64,000 bases of DNA, taken from Clostridiales bacterium (GTDB taxonomy: Bacteria; Bacillota; Clostridia; Oscillospirales; Oscillospiraceae). The DNA lies in assembly GCA_003150485.1 (NCBI GenBank), contig QALX01000009.1:124001-188000 (forward strand), given 5' to 3'. The stretch's first letter is position 1; every line of letters starts with the position of its first letter. Below the pieces are notes generated by a model. That model was not told the DNA's origin. It did not search any database and saw only the letters and a program-made list of their open reading frames with translations. Shown one piece after another: positions 34,963 to 42,793 of this stretch. A program made the translations under genes and the position numbers.

Positions 34963-36345
34963 TCAGTCGTCGCCGTCATCATCGTCGTGATCATCATGGT
35001 CATCGTCATCGTGGTCATCGTCATCGTGGTCATCGCCGTAGTCGTCATCCACCTCCCGGTGGTACTTTACCACAGCGCCGGTGGCGGCGTTGATGTCGTA
35101 CTCGTACTCATGGCCGCTGGCCTTGAACTGGATCTCATAAACCTTGATGCCGTTTTCCACATCCAGCTCAACCTCATATTGGCTAACCTTGTCGGCGGAG
35201 ACACCGGCGTGGGAGAGGGCGATCTTTTTGGCCTGGTTTTCGCCGATGCTGGCGGAGGTGCTACCGCTCTGGGCATCGCCTTTGGCGCTGGCGGAGCCGC
35301 TCCGGGTGTTCTTCTGCGTATCGTCCTCCCGCTCCTTCTCGTACTGGACCACGGCGCCGGTGGCAGCGTTCACGTCGCACTCGTACTCATAGCCGCCGGA
35401 CTGAAACTCCACCTGGTAGACCATGACCCCGTCCTCGTAGTCCAGCTCTACCGACACGTTGGCGGCCTTGTCCTGGGAGACTCCAGCCCGGTCGAAGGCC
35501 GCTTTCTTGGCCTTCTCCGCCCCGATATAGGCCTTATCGCTGGCGTCGCCTACCGACTGGACCGAATCCACCGCCTCGCGCTCACTGGCGCCGGAGCTGC
35601 GCAGCAGGTTCAGCTCGTTGATGGACAGGGGCACCAGATCTGCAAAGGTGTAGCGGCTGTTCTCCGCCGCGATCTGCTGGATCAGCTGGGCCTTGCCCAG
35701 GGTGATGCCGTACTGCTCCGCCTGGGCCCGAAGGGCGTTGTCGTCGGAGACGGTCTGGCTGAGGACCGCACCGCTGAAGCTGTTGGTCTGGAGCAGGTTG
35801 TTGACCTCCTGGGTCAGCTGCTCCTGCAATTCCGCGCCGCGCTGGGCGTCGTCGTTGTCCACGCTGATGAGGATGGAGTTGGCCAGCTCGCTGAGGTAGC
35901 CGTTCTGGAGCATGGAGCCGATGAGAGCGTTGACGGTCACGTCCAGATCGCTGCCGGAGAAGTCCATGTCTCCGATCACCCTTTTCCCGTCCTCGTTCAG
36001 CGGCGTCACCTCCAGCACCTGGTCTTTCCGGTTTACCTGGATCTCCACACTGGGGTTCACGTCCAGGGACACGGTGGCGTCCACGGCGTAGTTCTGCCGG
36101 TAGGCCCCGTAGCCCACCGCACACCCCGCCAGGAGCACAAAGGCGGCGGCGATTCCGCCGAACCGCTTGGCCCACAGATGGTTTCTGCTCTGCTTCTTTG
36201 CAATGTTCTTCTTTTCTGTCATTGGGATCACGCTTCCTTTCTGTTCTCGGCAGTCAGAGAGGACTGACTCCCAGACGTCCGGAACGGCATGGGCAAAGGC
36301 CCGCTGGATTTTTTCCTCCAAAGCTTCGTTTGGTTCGCGCCTCAT
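34963..36345 (-). CDS. RsgI-like anti-sigma factor with two PepSY domains and an Asp/His-rich tail
   Basis: A 460-residue membrane protein. The cytoplasmic N-terminus (1-60) would hold the sigma factor. A single helix lies at about 62-82, followed by an RsgI-type external domain (VSLDVNPSVEIQVNRKDQVL in outline; SLDVNPS is the hallmark). Two PepSY-like repeats follow at about 285-335 and 375-430, each ending in YECDVNAATGAVV or YEYDINAATGAVV. The last 28 residues are almost only Asp and His with one Tyr and two Gly, a likely metal-binding tail. The gene is 7 bases after the ECF sigma gene, and its ribosome site lies within the end of that gene. The tail suggests the pair senses metal ions or surface charge. 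Confidence 0.85.
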   Translation of the reverse strand: MRREPNEALEEKIQRAFAHAVPDVWESVLSDCREQKGSVIPMTEKKNIAKKQSRNHLWAKRFGGIAAAFVLLAGCAVGYGAYRQNYAVDATVSLDVNPSVEIQVNRKDQVLEVTPLNEDGKRVIGDMDFSGSDLDVTVNALIGSMLQNGYLSELANSILISVDNDDAQRGAELQEQLTQEVNNLLQTNSFSGAVLSQTVSDDNALRAQAEQYGITLGKAQLIQQIAAENSRYTFADLVPLSINELNLLRSSGASEREAVDSVQSVGDASDKAYIGAEKAKKAAFDRAGVSQDKAANVSVELDYEDGVMVYQVEFQSGGYEYECDVNAATGAVVQYEKEREDDTQKNTRSGSASAKGDAQSGSTSASIGENQAKKIALSHAGVSADKVSQYEVELDVENGIKVYEIQFKASGHEYEYDINAATGAVVKYHREVDDDYGDDHDDDDHDDDDHDDHDDDDGDD

Positions 36346-36352
36346 CGGGCTG

Positions 36353-36925
36353 TCACTCTCCTTCCTCCAGGGATTGCCTGAGTTTTTTCAGGGCTCTGCG
36401 GTATTTTGAGAGAACGGTGGACACCGGCAGCTCCATCAGCTCCGCGATCTCCCGGTGTTTAAAGCCGGACACCGCGTGGAGCACCACAATCTGCCGCTCC
36501 TGATCGTTCAGCCGCCGCATGCACTGGGTGAGCACCAGCCGGTCCTCTGGGGTGATCTCCTCCCGGCTGTCCAGGTAGCGCTCCCAGTCCTCCCGGGGCA
36601 GGCCGGCGGTTTTTTGCCGTTCCCGGAGCTTCATCAGGCAGAGGTTGCGGGTGATGGTCAGGATCCAGGCCATGGGCTTGCCGCTGGAGCGGTAGCCCGC
36701 CGCCGCAGCGTAGAGGTTTACGTAGCAATCGTGGAGTACGTCCTCTGCGTCCTGGGTGTTCTTCAAAATCGAAAGGGCGAAACCGTAAACCGACGTCCTT
36801 GTCCGCTGGTACAGCTCCGCCAGGGCCTCCCGGTCCCGTCCGGCCACCCGGGCCAGGCAGCAGTCCAGCAGCGCGGCCTCCGTGCCGGTTCGCACCCTCT
36901 CTGTGGCTGTGGCAGATAGAATCAA
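36353..36925 (-). CDS. ECF-type RNA polymerase sigma factor
   Basis: A 190-residue group IV sigma factor. Region 2 (about 28-95) has YGFALSILKNTQDAEDVLHDCYVNLY and PMAWILTITRNLCLMKLRER, and region 4 (about 128-180) has LNDQERQIVVLHAVSGFKHREIAELM followed by the STVLSKYRRALKKL recognition helix. The start codon appears to be TTG behind AAAGGGGGAG, because the first in-frame ATG is internal. It is the first gene of a two-gene unit with its anti-sigma factor. It has a sigma-A-like promoter, so at least basal expression does not depend on itself. Targets are unknown. Confidence 0.92.
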   Translation of the reverse strand: MILSATATERVRTGTEAALLDCCLARVAGRDREALAELYQRTRTSVYGFALSILKNTQDAEDVLHDCYVNLYAAAAGYRSSGKPMAWILTITRNLCLMKLRERQKTAGLPREDWERYLDSREEITPEDRLVLTQCMRRLNDQERQIVVLHAVSGFKHREIAELMELPVSTVLSKYRRALKKLRQSLEEGE

Positions 36926-37040
36926 CTTGGTCTCCCCCTTTCATCTGGTTAATGGTTCAGCAGGCGGTTTTATTGCACGGCAGAGAAAAAAATTTTCCTG
37001 CCCTCGTCTCCGCCAGGCGCAGCGTGTTTTCCCGGCCCCC

Positions 37041-37070
37041 ATTATAGCAGAAGATTCCCGCCCCGGCAAA
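37041..37070 (-). promoter_or_regulatory. Promoter of the ECF sigma/anti-sigma operon
   Basis: TTTGCC, 18 bases, perfect TATAAT on the minus strand. The leader is about 105 bases. Confidence 0.6.
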
Positions 37071-37245
37071 GTGACCGTTTTCCTTCCTTTTCTCCCGGCC
37101 GCCCCGGCACTCTCCGCCGTTTTGTCAGTTTTCTCCCGTCTCTCCCCCGTTCTTTTGTTCTTTTTCTACAATCCCCCTTTCTTTCTCCTTTCTTTTTTGC
37201 TATAATAAAAGCCATTGCATTAGATTGGAAGGAGTTTCTGTTATC

Positions 37246-38532
37246 ATGAAAGAAGAGAAAAAGAGCAGCCTCGCGGCCCTATTGCCCATCGGGGTCTTTT
37301 TGATCATCTACATCGGCGGCGGCATTTTGCTCCACGACTTTTATGCCATGCCCGCCATTGTGGTGTTCCTGATCGCCCTGTTCGTGGCCTTTCTCCAGAA
37401 CCGCCACCTGAACTTCGGCGAGAAAATGCACCTGATCGCCCAGGGCCTCACCGATGACAACATCATCACCATGTGCCTGATCTTCCTGACGGCCGGCGCA
37501 TTCTCCGGCGCGGTAACCGCCGCCGGCGGCGTGGAATCCACCGTCAACCTGGGCCTCACCCTTCTGCCCGGCGGCCTGGCCGTGGTGGGCCTGTTCCTGA
37601 TCGGCTGCTTTATCTCCGTGTCCATGGGCACCAGCGTGGGTACCATCTCCGCCCTGGCTCCCATCGCCATCGGCATCAGCGAAAAGACCGGCTTCGGCAT
37701 GGCCCTCTGCCTGGGCGCAGTGGTCTCCGGCGCCATGTTCGGCGACAACCTGTCCATGATTTCCGATACCACCATCGCCGCCACCAAAACCCAGGGCTGC
37801 GAGATGAAGGACAAGTTCCGCACCAACTTCCTCATTGTCCTCCCCGCCGCCATCATCACCATCGTCCTGCTGCTGGTGTTCACCATGCACGGCAGCTACA
37901 CCGTGGACGGCGACCTGAGCTACAACATCTTCCAGGTCATCCCCTACCTGGTGGTCCTGGTGGGCGCCCTGATCGGCTTTAACGTTTTCGGCGTCCTGGG
38001 GGCTGGCATCGTTCTCTCCCTGGTAGTGGGCATTGCCACCGGCAACATCGTCCCCAACGAGCTCTTTACCAGCATGGGCACCGGCGTCACCGCCATGTAT
38101 GACATCACCGTCATCTCCATCGTGGTCTGCTGCATCAGCTCCCTGGTGAAAGAGGGCGGCGGCATCCAGGCCATCCTGGATCTGATCCGCCGGCGTGTCG
38201 GCAGCAAGAAAGGCGCCATGCTGGGCATCGGCGTCCTGGCCGCCGGTGTGGACGTGGCCACCGCTAACAACACCGTGGCCATCGTCATGACCGGCGAACT
38301 GGCCAAGGACATCAGCCGGGAGTACGGCATCGAGCCCAAGCAGACCGCCTCCCTGCTGGACATCTTCACCTCTGTGGTTCAGGGCATCCTCCCCTACGGT
38401 GCCCAGCTTCTCTACGCTTCCGCCGCCTCCGCCGGCGCCCTGACCTCGTTCGCCATCGTCCCGTACTGCTTCTATCCCATGCTGATGGCAGTCTGCGGCG
38501 TGGTCTACATCCTCATTCAAAAGAAAGCCTGA
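37246..38532 (+). CDS. NhaC-family Na+/H+ antiporter-like membrane transporter
   Basis: A 428-residue protein with about 11-12 transmembrane helices. The NhaC signature is visible: GTSVGTISALAPIAIGISEKTG near 124-145, GAMFGDNLSMISDTTIAATKTQGC near 160-185, and VDVATANNTVAIVMTG in the C-terminal half. Members exchange Na+ for H+ or move malate/lactate with Na+. The substrate is not decided here. The start at 37246 has AAGGAG about 10 bases upstream. A TATAAT -10 box lies at 37201-37206, behind a weak TTTCTT -35. The gene is monocistronic, with a strong terminator directly after the stop. Confidence 0.88.
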   Translation: MKEEKKSSLAALLPIGVFLIIYIGGGILLHDFYAMPAIVVFLIALFVAFLQNRHLNFGEKMHLIAQGLTDDNIITMCLIFLTAGAFSGAVTAAGGVESTVNLGLTLLPGGLAVVGLFLIGCFISVSMGTSVGTISALAPIAIGISEKTGFGMALCLGAVVSGAMFGDNLSMISDTTIAATKTQGCEMKDKFRTNFLIVLPAAIITIVLLLVFTMHGSYTVDGDLSYNIFQVIPYLVVLVGALIGFNVFGVLGAGIVLSLVVGIATGNIVPNELFTSMGTGVTAMYDITVISIVVCCISSLVKEGGGIQAILDLIRRRVGSKKGAMLGIGVLAAGVDVATANNTVAIVMTGELAKDISREYGIEPKQTASLLDIFTSVVQGILPYGAQLLYASAASAGALTSFAIVPYCFYPMLMAVCGVVYILIQKKA

Positions 38533-38547
38533 CCGTGTTCAGGAGGC

Positions 38548-38576
38548 AAAAAAAGCTGGCAGCCGCCAGCTTTTTT
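38548..38576 (+). terminator. Terminator of the NhaC-like gene
   Basis: AAAAGCTGGC, AGCC loop, GCCAGCTTTT and further T residues. Confidence 0.9.
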
Positions 38577-38600
38577 GTCGTCTCCCCGACCCCGTGTTCC

Positions 38601-38665
38601 TTTACAAACCATTCATAAATCGTTTGCAAATCCTTCATCACCCCAGCCCCCGGTTCCGGTATGAT
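38601..38665 (+). promoter_or_regulatory. Pho-box-like array and promoter, copy 3
   Basis: Four 11-base units start at 38601, 38612, 38623 and 38634 (TTTACAAA, TTCATAAA, TTTGCAAA, TTCATCA). The -10 TATGAT starts at 38660, again 26 bases after the fourth unit begins. This is the most regular of the three arrays. Confidence 0.78.
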
Positions 38666-38671
38666 AATGAC

Positions 38672-38845
38672 AGGCAAAGGAGTGCCCTGAACGCTCCCAC
38701 GCCACTCTCTCTTTCTTTTCTCTTTCGATTTTAAACAATGCAGCAAACAGCGCCCGCCCACCGTCATCCTCTCGGTGGGCGGCTTTGCGTCTGTCCGCAC
38801 AGACAACAGGCGGGACCCGAAGGTCCCGCCTGTTGTCTGTTTTTC
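38672..38845 (+). ncRNA. Putative Pho-controlled small RNA, copy 3
   Basis: The transcript would contain the CU tract 38705-38726 (CTCTCTCTTTCTTTTCTCTT), then ATTTTAAACAATGCAGCAAACAG. It could stop at a hairpin 38754-38782 (about 115 bases) or at a second, stronger one at 38800-38845 (about 174 bases). The motif after the tract matches copy 2 (ATTTTTAATGCAACAACAG). No ORF or same-strand gene follows. Confidence 0.65.
38800..38845 (+). terminator. Strong terminator of small RNA copy 3
   Basis: An 18-bp perfect stem (CAGACAACAGGCGGGACC) with a tight loop, followed by TTTTT. Confidence 0.9.
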
Positions 38846-38877
38846 CCCGGCCCGCTATCGCCGGGTCCGGGGCCGAC

Positions 38878-39060
38878 TCAGGGTCTGGCCATGCCGTCGG
38901 CGCAGTCCACGTCAGCCAGGCGCTGGATATACTCCTGGTCCGCGGACTCGTTGGACTTCAGGCCGCGTTTCCGCCCCGCAGAGGGGGTGATGGGCTGCAC
39001 CAGGTTCTGGGCGTCGGTCTGCCGCCCCCGGCCAGCCTGCTTTTTCTTCCCACTTGCCAT
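38878..39060 (-). CDS. Small basic protein, hypothetical (third of a three-gene set)
   Basis: A 60-residue protein, Lys/Arg-rich at the N-terminus and acidic at the C-terminus, with no hydrophobic segment. GAGGGAG lies just before the ATG and the gene is 16 bases after the previous small gene. It shares a pattern with that neighbour: PITxxxGxK, then KxNxSxxxEfhxxLxD, so the two look like paralogues. I do not recognise a family. A spore or stationary-phase protein is conceivable, but nothing in the sequence proves it. Confidence 0.65.
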   Translation of the reverse strand: MASGKKKQAGRGRQTDAQNLVQPITPSAGRKRGLKSNESADQEYIQRLADVDCADGMARP

Positions 39061-39076
39061 GTTATCGCTCCCTCTC

Positions 39077-39244
39077 TCACTGTCCGGGCCACTCGTAGTC
39101 GATCAGCTGATCCACAAACTCCTTGTTGCTGCCGTCGTTGGTCTTCTGTGCGTGTTTGCCCTCCATCCGGGTAATGGGGGTCATACCGTCACGAGTGATC
39201 TTTTTCTTTCTCGGGTCAGGGTGCCCCTTTACCATGTTTGTCAT
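39077..39244 (-). CDS. Small basic protein, hypothetical (second of a three-gene set)
   Basis: A 55-residue protein running from MTNMVKGHPDPRKKK to LIDYEWPGQ. It is basic in the first half, with acidic and aromatic residues at the end. AAAGGGTGAG precedes the ATG by a few bases. It is 16 bases after the 53-residue gene and 16 bases before the 60-residue gene. It shares PIT, a KxN step and an EFVDQLID-like end with the third protein. Function unknown. Confidence 0.65.
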   Translation of the reverse strand: MTNMVKGHPDPRKKKITRDGMTPITRMEGKHAQKTNDGSNKEFVDQLIDYEWPGQ

Positions 39245-39260
39245 CTCAGCTCACCCTTTC

Positions 39261-39422
39261 TCAGTCCTCTTCCCAGGCGTACTTCATCATCTGCTCCATA
39301 TACTGCTTGTGGCCCTCCTTGGCCTCCTGGGAGGTCTGCTCTTCCGCCACCTCGAACTGGAGACCTTTCCGGCGCTCCTGCTTCTGACGCAGATCAAAAC
39401 TGCCTCTCACTTGATCGTCCAT
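39261..39422 (-). CDS. Small acidic/basic helical protein, hypothetical (first of a three-gene set)
   Basis: A 53-residue soluble protein beginning MDDQVRGSFDLRQKQERRKG. It is predicted to be helical, with many Glu, Gln and Lys residues, and ends MMKYAWEED. The start is fixed by GAAAGGAG 9 bases upstream; the longer frame reported by simple ORF calling runs into the spacer. It is unrelated by eye to the other two small proteins but tightly spaced with them. No clear promoter was found in the 180-base spacer, so readthrough from the DUF255 gene is possible. Confidence 0.65.
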   Translation of the reverse strand: MDDQVRGSFDLRQKQERRKGLQFEVAEEQTSQEAKEGHKQYMEQMMKYAWEED

Positions 39423-39603
39423 AACCGTCTCTCCTTTCCCCCGAACCGGCAGCCGCAGCCGCCGGCGTTGACTGTCCCGACGTCCGGCACGTTTTCCTGC
39501 CGGCCATCGTATCTGTATCTTGTGCCGCCGGGTCCAACGGCATACGAAAAAACAGGAGAAAACCACTGGGAAAGCCGGAAAACATTTCAAAAAATAAACG
39601 GCT

Positions 39604-41358
39604 CTATTCTCCCGGTGCCTCCGCCTCCGCCAGCACATAGCAGGTAAAGGTAAACTGGAAGGCCGTCTCCCCGGGCACCGCCCGCAGGAATTGCAGCTGC
39701 CGTTCCGCCGCCTGCCGCCATCGGTCCTCGCCGGTGTACCGGCTCAGCCGCAGCAGCACCAGGGCAGCCATGGCGTTGCCCGAGGGCACCGCGCCATCGT
39801 AGGTCTCTTTGGGCCGGACCACAAGGGCTTCGCTCTCCGCCCCGTACAGGTAATAGCCTCCCGCCGGGTCGCCAAAGCGCCCTTCCATCTCCTGAGCCAG
39901 CGCCCCGGCCCGGCGGAGATAGCGCTCCTCGCCAGTGGCCCGGAACAGCTCCAGCAGAGCCCAGCCCTCGTAGGCATAGTCCTCTAGCAGCCCGTCGTAG
40001 CCCATACGCTCCCCCCGGCAGCTGTGGACCAGCTGTCCATGGGGGTCCACCAGGTGGGTGTCCAGGAATTCCTGGCCCCGCACCGCCTCGGCCAGGTACT
40101 CCGGCCGCTCCAGAATCCGGCCCGCCGCCGCCAGTGCCCCGATGGCCATGGCGTTCCAGGAGGTGACCACTTTTTCGTCCCGGGACAACGGGCCCCGGCC
40201 GGAGCGGCTGACCCGCAGCTGCTCCCGCAAGCGGTCTATTGTCCCGTCCCGTTGGCCAAATTGGGGATTTTTCAGCAGATTGGGGACATTTTTCCCCTGG
40301 AAATTGCCCGCCTCGGTGATGTCAAACCAGTCGCAGAATGTTTGTCCGTCCTCGTCTCCCAGCACCGCCCGGACCTCCGCCGGGGTATACAGGTAGTAGC
40401 CCCCTTCCACGCCCTCGCTGTCCGCGTCCTGGCTGCAATAGAAGCCGCCCTGGGGTCCCCGGAGCTCCCGGAGCAGGTAGTCTGCCGTCTCCTGGGCCAC
40501 CGCCTGGAACAGAGGCCGCCGGGTCTGCCGCCAGCCCTCGGCATAGGCCCAGAGCAGCATGGCGTTGTCATAGAGCATCTTTTCAAAGTGGGGGACCAGC
40601 CACTGCTCATCGGTGGAGTAGCGGCAGAACCCGCCGCCGATCTGGTCGTAAATACCGCCCCGGGCCATCTGCTCCAGGGTGTTCACCGCCATGTGCCAGG
40701 CCTCGGTCTCCCCCTTCTGGATCCCGTACCGGAGCAGGAACGCCAGGCTGTGGGGGGTGGGGAACTTAGGGGCGCTGCCGAAGCCGCCCCACTTGGGGTC
40801 GTAGCGGGCCTGGAGCTGGGCCACCGCCAGTTCCAGCATCTTCTCCGGTGCCAGAGGCTCCACCGGCTGGGGCACGCTGTACCACTCCATCCGCTCCGCC
40901 GCCTGGTCCGCCGCCGCCAGCACCTTTTCCCGATTGCTCCGCCACTGGTGGGCGGCCGCCAGCAGCACCGCCGCCAGCTGCTCCCGGGGCAGGTAGGTGG
41001 CGGCAAAGAAGGGTTTTCCCTCCGGAGTGGCCAGCACCGTAGTGGGCCACCCGGCGGAGCCGGTGAACACCTGGCTGGCCAGCAGGTACACTGCATCCAC
41101 GTCGGGCCGTTCCTCCTTGTCCACCTTCACGGAGATAAAATCCTCCCGGAGCAGCTCCGCGATCTCGTTGTCTTCAAAGCTCTCCCGGGCGATCACATGG
41201 CACCAATGGCAGGCGGAATAGCCGATGCTGAGAAAAATCGGCTTCTCCTCCTCCCGGGCCCGCTGAAAAGCCTCCGCCCCCCAGGGGTACCAGTCCACTG
41301 GATTCTCACTGTGCATCTGTAAATAGGGCGACGCCTCCGTCTTTAAACGATTGCTCAT
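39604..41358 (-). CDS. DUF255 thioredoxin-domain protein (YyaL/spermatogenesis-associated protein 20-like)
   Basis: A 584-residue protein. Residues 1-160 are a thioredoxin-like domain with the hallmark [15 protein letters not shown] and the redox-like ACHWCHVI (CxxC) near 48-55. The remainder is an (alpha/alpha)6 barrel with [51 protein letters not shown] (in outline) and [10 protein letters not shown], as in N-acylglucosamine 2-epimerases. Usual family members are about 680 residues, so this one is somewhat short but has both ends. The biochemical role is unknown. The ATG lies downstream of a weak AAGGAGTG. Confidence 0.9.
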   Translation of the reverse strand: MSNRLKTEASPYLQMHSENPVDWYPWGAEAFQRAREEEKPIFLSIGYSACHWCHVIARESFEDNEIAELLREDFISVKVDKEERPDVDAVYLLASQVFTGSAGWPTTVLATPEGKPFFAATYLPREQLAAVLLAAAHQWRSNREKVLAAADQAAERMEWYSVPQPVEPLAPEKMLELAVAQLQARYDPKWGGFGSAPKFPTPHSLAFLLRYGIQKGETEAWHMAVNTLEQMARGGIYDQIGGGFCRYSTDEQWLVPHFEKMLYDNAMLLWAYAEGWRQTRRPLFQAVAQETADYLLRELRGPQGGFYCSQDADSEGVEGGYYLYTPAEVRAVLGDEDGQTFCDWFDITEAGNFQGKNVPNLLKNPQFGQRDGTIDRLREQLRVSRSGRGPLSRDEKVVTSWNAMAIGALAAAGRILERPEYLAEAVRGQEFLDTHLVDPHGQLVHSCRGERMGYDGLLEDYAYEGWALLELFRATGEERYLRRAGALAQEMEGRFGDPAGGYYLYGAESEALVVRPKETYDGAVPSGNAMAALVLLRLSRYTGEDRWRQAAERQLQFLRAVPGETAFQFTFTCYVLAEAEAPGE

Positions 41359-41398
41359 TCCGTTTCACACTCCTTTTTTCATGATACCACCGCGCCCC

Positions 41399-41581
41399 TC
41401 ACCGTACCAGGGACGCCACATAGGCCCGCATCTCCGCCGGCGACTGGATGGCGTGGGTTCCCTCCACCACCTGGCGCTGTTCCTCCGGGCTCATCCGTTC
41501 AAAACACGCCGCCGCCTGCTGATTGGCGCACAGGGCCAGCCCCAGCCCCATAGGCAGCTCTCTCATCGGATCCATTTCCAT
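41399..41581 (-). CDS. Small conserved clostridial protein
   Basis: A 60-residue protein with the pattern LPMGLGLALCANQQAAACF, then MSPEEQRQVVEGTHAIQSPAEM and a short C-terminal helix. From memory, this resembles small clostridial proteins with a GLGMALAQN...FxxLSxxxxQxIIxxxHxIxSKxEM pattern, whose function is unknown. It has no signal peptide. AAAGGAGTG precedes the first ATG; a second ATG two codons later has better spacing. The 194-base spacer upstream (to 41775) is AT-rich and contains no other gene. Confidence 0.7.
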   Translation of the reverse strand: MEMDPMRELPMGLGLALCANQQAAACFERMSPEEQRQVVEGTHAIQSPAEMRAYVASLVR

Positions 41582-41775
41582 TTCACTCCTTTTTCCTTTA
41601 GGGTGCGTTCAGCCCGCCCGTTTCATACCAAAAATGCGTGGGATTCCCTTCTTGCAGAATTCTGTATTTTTACCAGTTCCATCTAAAAAAACATTGTATC
41701 ATTGCATTATATGTGATATATTTATGCTATAAAGTATTCCCGCTCTGCCGCCGCTGTTTTCAGGAGGAACGCCGT

Positions 41776-42054
41776 ATGAAATCTGTCACCAAACCCAAGC
41801 TGCTGCTGGCCTGTGTGCTCTGGGTCAGCGGCTGTATCATCCTGTCCGGCCTGCTGATCGCCGCCGCAGCCTTTTCTGCCTCGGTCACTGATTGGTCTGG
41901 GGACTCCAAGTTTTGGTACTGCCTGACCGATTGGTGCGTGAACGGAAGCCAGACATTGAACGCATTTCCCCTCTGGGTCTTTATCCTGGCCCAGTTTATC
42001 GCCGCCGTCGCCCTGTTTGTCTCCGCGTACCGGGACCATAAAAAGCAGGCGTAA
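41776..42054 (+). CDS. Small two-helix membrane protein, hypothetical
   Basis: A 92-residue protein with two clear membrane segments, about 9-32 (LLLACVLWVSGCIILSGLL) and 63-83 (PLWVFILAQFIAAVALFV). A short external loop between them holds two Trp-Cys pairs (FWYCLTDWCVNG), so the cysteines may form a disulphide. The C-terminus is basic (YRDHKKQA). CAGGAGGAAC precedes the ATG, and a longer upstream frame is rejected. I do not recognise a family. Confidence 0.65.
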   Translation: MKSVTKPKLLLACVLWVSGCIILSGLLIAAAAFSASVTDWSGDSKFWYCLTDWCVNGSQTLNAFPLWVFILAQFIAAVALFVSAYRDHKKQA

Positions 42055-42313
42055 CGCTCCCGCACAGTAAAAAGCAGCCGTCAGGGCGTCCGTTTCGGAC
42101 CCTTGACGGCTGCGCTGCGGTTCCGGACGCCGCAAGCGATCAAGCGGCGCAGACAAAAAATAAAAGCATGTAATGTTCGGAATGGCTCCCGAGACACTAC
42201 ACGCTTTGTATTCTGAAAACGAATCTACACGCCTCATGTATTCTCTTTATACTTGACTTATTATAGCAGGCATCTTCCCAAAAGTCAAGGGGTACCCGGC
42301 CGCAGTTTTTTCG
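42055..42313. other. Spacer with stacked hairpins
   Basis: GCAGCCGTCA and TGACGGCTGC (42074-42113) enclose a small inner GTCCG/CGGAC hairpin. A second GCCGC/GCGGC stem at 42129-42148 is followed by AAAAAATAAAA. The first could be a weak terminator of the two-helix protein gene. On the minus strand the second would be preceded, not followed, by T residues. No gene seen. Confidence 0.4.
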
Positions 42314-42574
42314 TCATTTCCAGCGCTTGAGGTGGGGAAAGAACTGGCGCATCATCTCCCGAGCCTGTTCCGGGGTCATGCCCTGGTTGCTCTGCACCAT
42401 GGGCGGCACACAGATTTCGATCATCTCTTCCATGGTGCCATGGAAGGTGAACGCGCCCTTGTCATAGCAGTATTTGCAGTAGTCGGCGCTCTTGCCGCCG
42501 TCGGCCTCGGTGCCGTACAGCCCGTCGCCCTGGCCCATGGGCATCCCACAGGACTGACAATATCTTTCTTCCAT
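42314..42574 (-). CDS. Small zinc-ribbon protein
   Basis: An 86-residue soluble protein with an N-terminal zinc ribbon: YCQSCGMPM at 5-13 and YCKYCYDKGAF at 32-42, giving four Cys ligands. The rest is a helical tail (MTPEQAREMMRQFFPHL). This matches the putative zinc-ribbon family found alone or beside AraC-type regulators. The start at 42574 follows AAAGGAGTCC; a longer ORF upstream is rejected. Function unknown. Confidence 0.8.
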   Translation of the reverse strand: MEERYCQSCGMPMGQGDGLYGTEADGGKSADYCKYCYDKGAFTFHGTMEEMIEICVPPMVQSNQGMTPEQAREMMRQFFPHLKRWK

Positions 42575-42720
42575 ATTCGGACTCCTTTCTTTCGCCGGCT
42601 GGGTTGCCCGGCTGCTCATACCAGTATACACCCTTCCCCTGTTCCGCACAAGCCTATGGGAAACCTCCCCAAAAGGGCGGCCCAAACCGGCCGCGTTTTC
42701 CCTCAAATTCGACAAACCCC

Positions 42721-42748
42721 TTGCATCTGCGTCCGCCTTTGCTATAAT
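42721..42748 (+). promoter_or_regulatory. Promoter of the AGCS transporter gene
   Basis: TTGCAT, 16 bases, perfect TATAAT, 45 bases before the ATG. Confidence 0.75.
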
Positions 42749-42793
42749 GTGGAATATACCGTATCCACAAATCAACAGAAAAGAGAGGGTATC

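Noticed and set aside
32190..35093. A 967-codon open frame antisense to the LRR-peptidase T gene
   Set aside because: It is the complement of a GC-rich coding region and has low-complexity Gly/Val/Pro-rich content. The minus-strand gene has full family motifs and its own promoter.
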